A stretch of 64,000 nt of DNA from Pseudobdellovibrionaceae bacterium. Its GTDB lineage: Bacteria > Bdellovibrionota > Bdellovibrionia > Bdellovibrionales > UBA1609. Positions 63,901 through 64,000 of the stretch are shown piece by piece. The translations under genes were made by a program, and so were the position numbers. The stretch lies in contig CANEZP010000010.1 of assembly GCA_947444305.1 (NCBI GenBank), positions 1 to 64,000 on the forward strand. Reading direction: 5' to 3'. The notes below the pieces were generated by a model. The model had not been told where the DNA came from. It searched no databases and saw nothing but the letters and a program-made list of their open reading frames with translations. How positions within the stretch are numbered: the stretch's first letter is position 1; every line of letters begins with the position of its first letter.

Positions 63901-64000
63901 CTTACGTCGGCCTCCCAAAATTCATGTTTGCCGCGCACGCCGGATCTTAGGCGAGCTTCGTCCAAACGGCCCCAAGCGAGCGCGGCGCTTAGTTTTTGAT
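63816..64000 (-). CDS. Possible 3' end of another Tad-cluster ORF entering from beyond the window
   Basis: Minus frame open to the window edge: QKLSAALAWGRLDEARLRSGVRGKHEFWEADVRWKINKYQLQVRKRLDARHLVRSRALHW*. Confidence 0.35.
   Translation of the reverse strand, partial: QKLSAALAWGRLDEARLRSGVRGKHEFWEADVRWKINKYQLQVRKRLDARHLVRSRALHW

Overview
The window looks like chromosomal DNA from a GC-rich, Bdellovibrionota-like predatory deltaproteobacterial relative. This is inferred from gene content only. It holds housekeeping genes (pfkA, hup, yacG, ileS-lspA-lgt, pcrA/uvrD-type helicase, aspS, a class A PBP). It also holds a complete flagellar export/regulation block with a sigma-54-type promoter in front (fliL-M-N-O-P-Q-R-flhB-flhA-flhF-flhG-fliA). 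Signalling genes include an NtrC-type regulator with a CHASE2 kinase, a DUF5939-type nucleotide cyclase and a REC-HATPase hybrid. There is a split Tad/Flp pilus locus and many secreted or lipoprotein genes of unknown function. I saw no IS element, CRISPR array, rRNA or tRNA gene. The best hunting material is: (i) a 98-bp dyad element present twice with near-identical 20-bp arms and unrelated 58-bp centres; (ii) a KamA leader with mutually exclusive hairpins, one of which sequesters the Shine-Dalgarno; (iii) a GroES and an RpoH-type sigma factor that both carry Lys/Ala/Pro-rich histone-H1-like N-terminal tails; (iv) tandem hairpin repeats at 3' ends (32-bp x3 after hup; 19-bp x2 after lgt and x3 after a porin-like gene); (v) identical 20-bp perfect palindromes flanking a small orphan gene; (vi) an unlisted 49-aa pilin-like ORF in the Tad locus; (vii) paired DnaA boxes upstream of a His-rich putative regulator.
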